38,594 nucleotides of DNA from Tritrichomonas foetus (Eukaryota > Parabasalia > Tritrichomonadida > Tritrichomonadidae). The notes under the pieces were generated by a model. The model searched no databases. It saw only the letters and a list, made by a program, of their open reading frames with translations, and was not told the origin of the DNA. Shown in pieces: positions 34,547 through 38,594 of the stretch. Both the position numbers and the translations under genes were made by a program. Within the stretch, counting starts at the first letter, position 1; every line of letters begins with the position of its first letter. The DNA lies in assembly GCA_001839685.1 (NCBI GenBank), contig MLAK01001001.1, positions 1,461-40,054 on the forward strand, read 5' to 3'.

Positions 34547-36940
34547 ATGTCCGAGAAGAAAGAGCTCTCCTCGATCTTCTTCCCAGAGCCGATGGACTAC
34601 GTCGAATTTGTTTGTCCAATTGACTCTGCCTACAACCTCATCAAAGAGCTTGCTAAGAAATCCATCGTTCAAATTGAAGATCACAGCGAAGGAAACTACT
34701 CAACTCCAAAACGCTATGCAGACACATACATGCAATGTGAGGAAGCTGAAAGATCACTCAGATTCATTGAGGAGCAACTGAGAAACGCAAAGAAAGAGGA
34801 TGGTTCACCGATGCTTCCAAGGGCTCCAGACTTTCAAGCTTACACTCGCAGGCATAATAACCTCGATCTTTCTGACCTCCTTCACCAGATTTCCGAAGAT
34901 GATAACAACCTCCATTCGAAAGTATCGATCTACCAGCAATTAGTTGCCCAGCTTCGTCAAAGGAAGAGGAAACTTCAAGCCCTCGAATTTTACCGCCCAA
35001 TTGTCGAGCAGGAGCATATCGATCAGGATCGCAGAACATCCGAAGCATCAGCTGTTGAACTTTCTATGTTGAATGAAACACAAATTGTGTCATCAGTTAC
35101 CGGTTTCGTTCCAGTTGAATCACTTCACAGATTGCTGACAACAGTTTATCGTGTTTCTCGTCGTAACGTTATCTACCACCTTGGCGAAAGCGATGGCTTT
35201 TTCATTCCTTATGTTATCTTCGCTTCGTCAGCCACAGTCCTCACTAAGATCCAAAAAATCTGCGAGTCGTTCTCTCCTGATGTTTTCGACTTCCCAGGCG
35301 ATCCAAACACCCTTCAGCAACTCGAAGATGAACTTAAAGCCGAAATCCAACAAATGGAGGGCGTTGATCGTCAAACACGTCAAATCAACGTAGAGTATCT
35401 CACAAATCTTGCTGGAACATTTTGGCAACGCCGTCTTTTCATTGCTCAAGAAAAGCAAATCTGGATGACAATGGATTATGGGGATTTCGATTCTGCTGAA
35501 TCATCAGTCATTTATCGTGGCTGGTGTGCTCGCCGACTTCTTCCAGAGCTTCCAGAAGTCCTCAGCAAGGCCACACAAAACTCTGGTTCACCAGTTGAGA
35601 TTCAACTCAACCATACAACTGCAGAAGAAAAGGTCAAGAATTCAACATCAGAAGTTGTTCCTCCAACTTTCATCGAAAAGAACGAATTTACAGCTGCTTT
35701 CCAAATGCTCAACGATGCTTATGGTGTTCCTAACTACGATGAACTCAACGGTGGTGCATTTTACTGTATTTATCCATTCTTATTTGCAATCATGTTCGGA
35801 GATATTGGACACTCAATTTTCTACATCCTTGCAGCAGTTGGTCTCCTCTTCCTTGACCCTATTGCCAAGCGTAAAAAATGGGATCTTGGTGAAATGGGTG
35901 GTTCAGTCTTCAAATTCAAGTGGCTTCTCTTTTTCGCAGCAGTTTGCTCACTTTATTGTGGATTTATATATGATGAATGCTTTGGTCTTCCAATTGCCTT
36001 CTTCAGATCTGGTTGGGAACTTGGAACTACCACAGAATCAGTTCAAATATGGAAACAAACAAATGACAGTCATGTTTATCCATTTGGTATCGATCCATGT
36101 TGGTATTTCAAAGATAATGAACTTATTTTCTTGAACTCTTATAAGATGAAGCTTTCAGTCGTCATTGGAATGATCCAAATGATTTTCGGTATGATTCTCC
36201 AATTGGTTAATCACATCAAACGTAAGGATGTTTATGAAATTATTGTTAAGTGGCTTCCAGAAATGCTTTATCTTGTTCCATTCTTTGGTTACCTTGTCGT
36301 CATCATCATCAAGAAGTGGACCATTAAGTTTTCTGATAATGATTTCTATATTGAAGATATTCAACAAAATGGTGTCAACCTTATCCAGGTTATGATTGGT
36401 ATGATTCTTAATCTTGGTTCAAGCAGTGATAAAACACTCGAACTTTATGATGGATGCTGGAATGTCCAATTCATCATTGTTATTATCTTCTTTGTTTCCA
36501 TTCCATATCTTCTTTTCGTAAAGCCAATCTGTGAATGCATTAAAATCAAGAAGAGGGGAGAAGAAATCAACGTTCTCGAAATCTTTGTTATGAATCTTAT
36601 CAATGTTATTGAATTCTGTCTTTCTGCTCTTTCTCACACAGCTTCATACCTCCGTCTTTGGGCTCTATCACTCGCTCACTCACAGCTTTCACACGTTATT
36701 TATGATGAATTATTTGTGATGACTGTTGATACAAACAACGTCTTCCTCGCCTTCATCGGATGGGCTGCATTTGCGGCATTCACAGCAGCCATCCTTCTTG
36801 CAATGGAAGCCTTCTCTGCCCTCCTTCACGCCATCCGTCTCATGTGGGTCGAATTCTCATCCAAGTTCTACACAGGAATGGGTGTTGAATTCAAGCCACT
36901 TTCACTCAAAAAGGCTTTCAAATCCATTGGAGTACTCTGA
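34547..36940 (+). CDS. V-type proton ATPase subunit a (Vph1/Stv1 type)
   Basis: A 797-aa subunit a of the V0 sector, which carries protons through the membrane during acidification of lysosomes, endosomes and Golgi. The N-terminal cytosolic half (1 to about 395) begins with the family pattern SSIFFPEPMDYVEF and is helical. The C-terminal half has about eight membrane segments starting near 402 (FYCIYPFLFAIMFGDIGHS). The essential proton-path arginine is in SYLRLWALSLAHSQLS (R703), and a second conserved Arg is in LLHAIRLMWVEF. The length is slightly below the usual 820-860. Codons are biased to C-ending forms compared with neighbours, indicating high expression. The frame is open 13 codons upstream from TTG, but the initiator lies there, so ATG 34547 is the start. 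Confidence 0.97.
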   Translation: MSEKKELSSIFFPEPMDYVEFVCPIDSAYNLIKELAKKSIVQIEDHSEGNYSTPKRYADTYMQCEEAERSLRFIEEQLRNAKKEDGSPMLPRAPDFQAYTRRHNNLDLSDLLHQISEDDNNLHSKVSIYQQLVAQLRQRKRKLQALEFYRPIVEQEHIDQDRRTSEASAVELSMLNETQIVSSVTGFVPVESLHRLLTTVYRVSRRNVIYHLGESDGFFIPYVIFASSATVLTKIQKICESFSPDVFDFPGDPNTLQQLEDELKAEIQQMEGVDRQTRQINVEYLTNLAGTFWQRRLFIAQEKQIWMTMDYGDFDSAESSVIYRGWCARRLLPELPEVLSKATQNSGSPVEIQLNHTTAEEKVKNSTSEVVPPTFIEKNEFTAAFQMLNDAYGVPNYDELNGGAFYCIYPFLFAIMFGDIGHSIFYILAAVGLLFLDPIAKRKKWDLGEMGGSVFKFKWLLFFAAVCSLYCGFIYDECFGLPIAFFRSGWELGTTTESVQIWKQTNDSHVYPFGIDPCWYFKDNELIFLNSYKMKLSVVIGMIQMIFGMILQLVNHIKRKDVYEIIVKWLPEMLYLVPFFGYLVVIIIKKWTIKFSDNDFYIEDIQQNGVNLIQVMIGMILNLGSSSDKTLELYDGCWNVQFIIVIIFFVSIPYLLFVKPICECIKIKKRGEEINVLEIFVMNLINVIEFCLSALSHTASYLRLWALSLAHSQLSHVIYDELFVMTVDTNNVFLAFIGWAAFAAFTAAILLAMEAFSALLHAIRLMWVEFSSKFYTGMGVEFKPLSLKKAFKSIGVL

Positions 36941-37660
36941 GGTATTGAATAAACAAAATGATTTTCTTGATAACTTCAATGTTATTTTTTTCCACTCATT
37001 TTGGATTCAAATTACATTAAATCTGTATCAGAATTATTTTTGATAACTCCAAATGCTAAAAGAAAATATCTAATTCATATGATGATTAATCTTCTTGTTT
37101 TTTCAAAATTTCTATCTTTTTGTATCAAGGACGAATTTGGGAAGATATTAAACATTATATATTGTAAACATTTTGGGAATTCACATCAAATTTCAATGAT
37201 TCGAATCACTGTAATTATTTTTCCACGTGATGTAACATTTGAATTGCTTGTTACAACAAACGAATTTATGATATAAAGAGCAATTTCTGGTCTTTCTTTT
37301 TGAACAAATTGATGATGCCAATTAATTCATTTGTAAACAAAATTGTTCGATTATTGGTTCATAAAAGTATCAAAAATCATATTCAAGTGTTGATATTTGC
37401 GTGAGCGATTATGTTGTAATTTTTTCCTCGAGAAATATGAAACAGTGAAGATTAATTCAATAATGCCTAGATTTTGCAAATAATCTATTCAATTTGCATA
37501 AGATCACAAATATAAACTATTGGAAAAGTTCATTATGTTTCTTAGAAATTTGAGATACCACATAAACATCTGAATATTTGTGTTCATTATAGTTATTTGA
37601 GAAGACTGTATAATCATGAAAATTTCTTAAATTCAGTATTTCCAATTCAATTAAATTCAC
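36941..37660. other. Intergenic region between V-ATPase and 188-aa genes
   Basis: About 700 nt, AT-rich. The V-ATPase stop is followed by TTGAATAAAC (poly(A) signal). A 91-codon frame at 37001-37276 begins with TTG and has no recognisable domain. Nothing else is seen. Confidence 0.6.
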
Positions 37661-38227
37661 ATGAGTGAAATCCAACAGCCCATAATCCCTCCCACGCAAA
37701 CCAACACGCGCCGATTTACAACAGCGACTATTGGACTCAGAAAATCTGACCCAGGGTCATCAAAAACGAACCGAAAGCCTCAATCGTCAACCAAACGGAC
37801 AAAAAATACCAAATTATCGAATTCAGCAGCCGGAACTATACCCCAAACGAAAGGAACCATGTTTTTCCAGCCTTCGCCAACACCGCGGAAATTAACAGGG
37901 CGAGTATTTTATTATCGAGAAATTAATAAAATCGAGAAAAAAGAGCGCGCAAATCACCTAAAAGAGGTTAAAAATAAAGAATTTATTCGACAGATTCGTT
38001 CTCCCTATCGTGAAGATTTCGTTCAATTGCGCGCTAATTCGGTATTGTCAACTCGGAAGCAGCTCGAGCAGGAACAACGCGACTGGCTGCGCCAGAGAGG
38101 AAAAGACAACGTTTTGGCCCAGCGGGCAATCGAAAGAGAGTTCGAGAAAGAAAAAAGGCATTGTAAAAAAGACGTTTTGACAAAAACTCATCCAATTGTT
38201 CATGTTCTTGATGTGTCACACTCTTAA
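37661..38227 (+). CDS. Hypothetical basic 188-aa protein
   Basis: I do not recognise this protein. The N-terminal 75 residues are Thr/Ser/Pro/Lys-rich and disordered, with several basic patches (RKPQSSTKRTKNTK). From about 76 (RKLTGRVFYYREINKIEKKE) to 168 it is a long, highly charged single helix or coiled coil rich in Arg, Glu, Gln and Lys. No membrane segment or signal is present. The Pro/Ser/basic head plus charged helix is typical of microtubule- or axoneme-associated small proteins, but that is only an analogy. GC content and codon choice exceed those of flanking noncoding DNA, supporting a real gene. TCACA overlaps the ATG and could act as initiator with an almost leaderless transcript. 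Confidence 0.7.
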   Translation: MSEIQQPIIPPTQTNTRRFTTATIGLRKSDPGSSKTNRKPQSSTKRTKNTKLSNSAAGTIPQTKGTMFFQPSPTPRKLTGRVFYYREINKIEKKERANHLKEVKNKEFIRQIRSPYREDFVQLRANSVLSTRKQLEQEQRDWLRQRGKDNVLAQRAIEREFEKEKRHCKKDVLTKTHPIVHVLDVSHS

Positions 38228-38594
38228 AAAGTTCCAACTGGACAAGGGAAATGACAATATTCAAATGTAAGCACAAATTGGAATGAAAAAAACGCGTTTC
38301 TTCTCAAAAGAAAAACTTTTTCTGTTACACGATATCTACAAATATTGAAAAAGTTATCCATTGAGAAGAAATCGGATTTGTTTTCTACATTTCATGAAAA
38401 AAACATCATTTTTATTTTCAAAAGTGGTGAATGAAGCTGAACTAAAGGTGAATTTGATAAAAGACCTTTTTTTGATGATCCCTTATCAAAAAGGGAACAT
38501 TAAATTCGAATTTTTGTGATTAATCCTCCTATATGAATGGTTTACAAAATGGTCCCCCAAAGATTTTGTGGGACCATCCCATAAACCTTTGTCC
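38228..38594. other. Right-edge intergenic region with hairpin
   Basis: AT-rich flank that ends in a GC-richer hairpin at 38549-38577 and continues out of the window. No gene is seen. Confidence 0.6.
38549..38577. repeat. GC-rich inverted repeat at window edge
   Basis: ATGGTCCC (38549-38556) pairs with GGGACCAT (38570-38577). Inside, CAAA (38558-38561) pairs with TTTG (38565-38568), leaving a 3-nt loop and one mismatch. It may be part of a larger repeat, an RNA or an element end lying beyond the window. Confidence 0.7.

Noticed and set aside
35478..36134. 218-codon second-frame ORF inside the V-ATPase gene
   Set aside because: Shadow frame in a GC-richer, highly codon-biased gene; Ser/Gln/Leu-rich with no domain.
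1..38594. Spliceosomal introns, CRISPR arrays, insertion sequences, viral genes
   Set aside because: No 5' GTATGT paired with the ACTAACACACAG-type trichomonad 3' motif was noticed, the main genes are uninterrupted, and no array, transposase gene or viral hallmark was seen.

Overview
The window looks like a stretch of a trichomonad (Parabasalia) nuclear genome; Tritrichomonas is my best guess, and Trichomonas cannot be excluded. It is AT-rich and its genes are intronless and carry eukaryotic families: a Rab GTPase, 14-3-3, an R2R3 Myb, an HMG box, a CK2 and a DYRK kinase, TOR, and V-ATPase subunit a. Many start codons sit 7-42 nt downstream of a TCA(+1)YW initiator (usually TCATT or TCATA), as in Trichomonas core promoters. 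Several stop codons overlap or closely precede (A)ATAAA. An arginine deiminase carries a short ML...SRF leader typical of hydrogenosomal proteins. One undetermined base (13608) suggests a draft assembly.

Layout. 1-5.9 kb: an Sft2-like Golgi membrane protein (-), hydrogenosomal-type arginine deiminase (+), about 2 kb of apparently empty AT-rich DNA, and a Myb factor (+). 6.2-8.6 kb: a multi-pass membrane RING protein (-) and a 92-aa orphan (+). 8.9-15.3 kb: genes mostly on the minus strand, namely 14-3-3, an HMG-box protein, a Rab, a nucleoplasmin-like histone chaperone whose reading frame is cut by an in-frame TGA, a doubtful coiled-coil ORF, and an ankyrin/zinc-finger protein. Between the last two, at about 13.4-14.05 kb, lie a 13-bp inverted-repeat pair and a GC-rich, strongly foldable segment that I propose as an unannotated structured RNA. 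16.5-24.6 kb: a Lys/Pro/Ser low-complexity protein (+), an LPCAT-like acyltransferase (+), then a minus-strand run of a DYRK kinase, a 130-aa orphan, a CK2-alpha kinase and a 646-aa coiled-coil protein. 25.5-36.9 kb: a complete 2663-aa TOR kinase (+), followed by V-ATPase subunit a (+). The window closes with a basic 188-aa orphan and a GC-rich hairpin at the right edge.

Genes are monocistronic, each apparently with its own initiator, so there is no operon. Functional links are only thematic: signalling (TOR, CK2, DYRK, 14-3-3), endomembrane traffic and acidification (Sft2, Rab, V-ATPase, acyltransferase), chromatin (nucleoplasmin-like, HMG, Myb), and arginine catabolism. I found no clear novel multi-gene system. 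The items most worth a second look are the structured RNA candidate, the in-frame TGA in the chaperone gene, the upstream ORF on arginine deiminase, and the divergent rapamycin-binding region of TOR.
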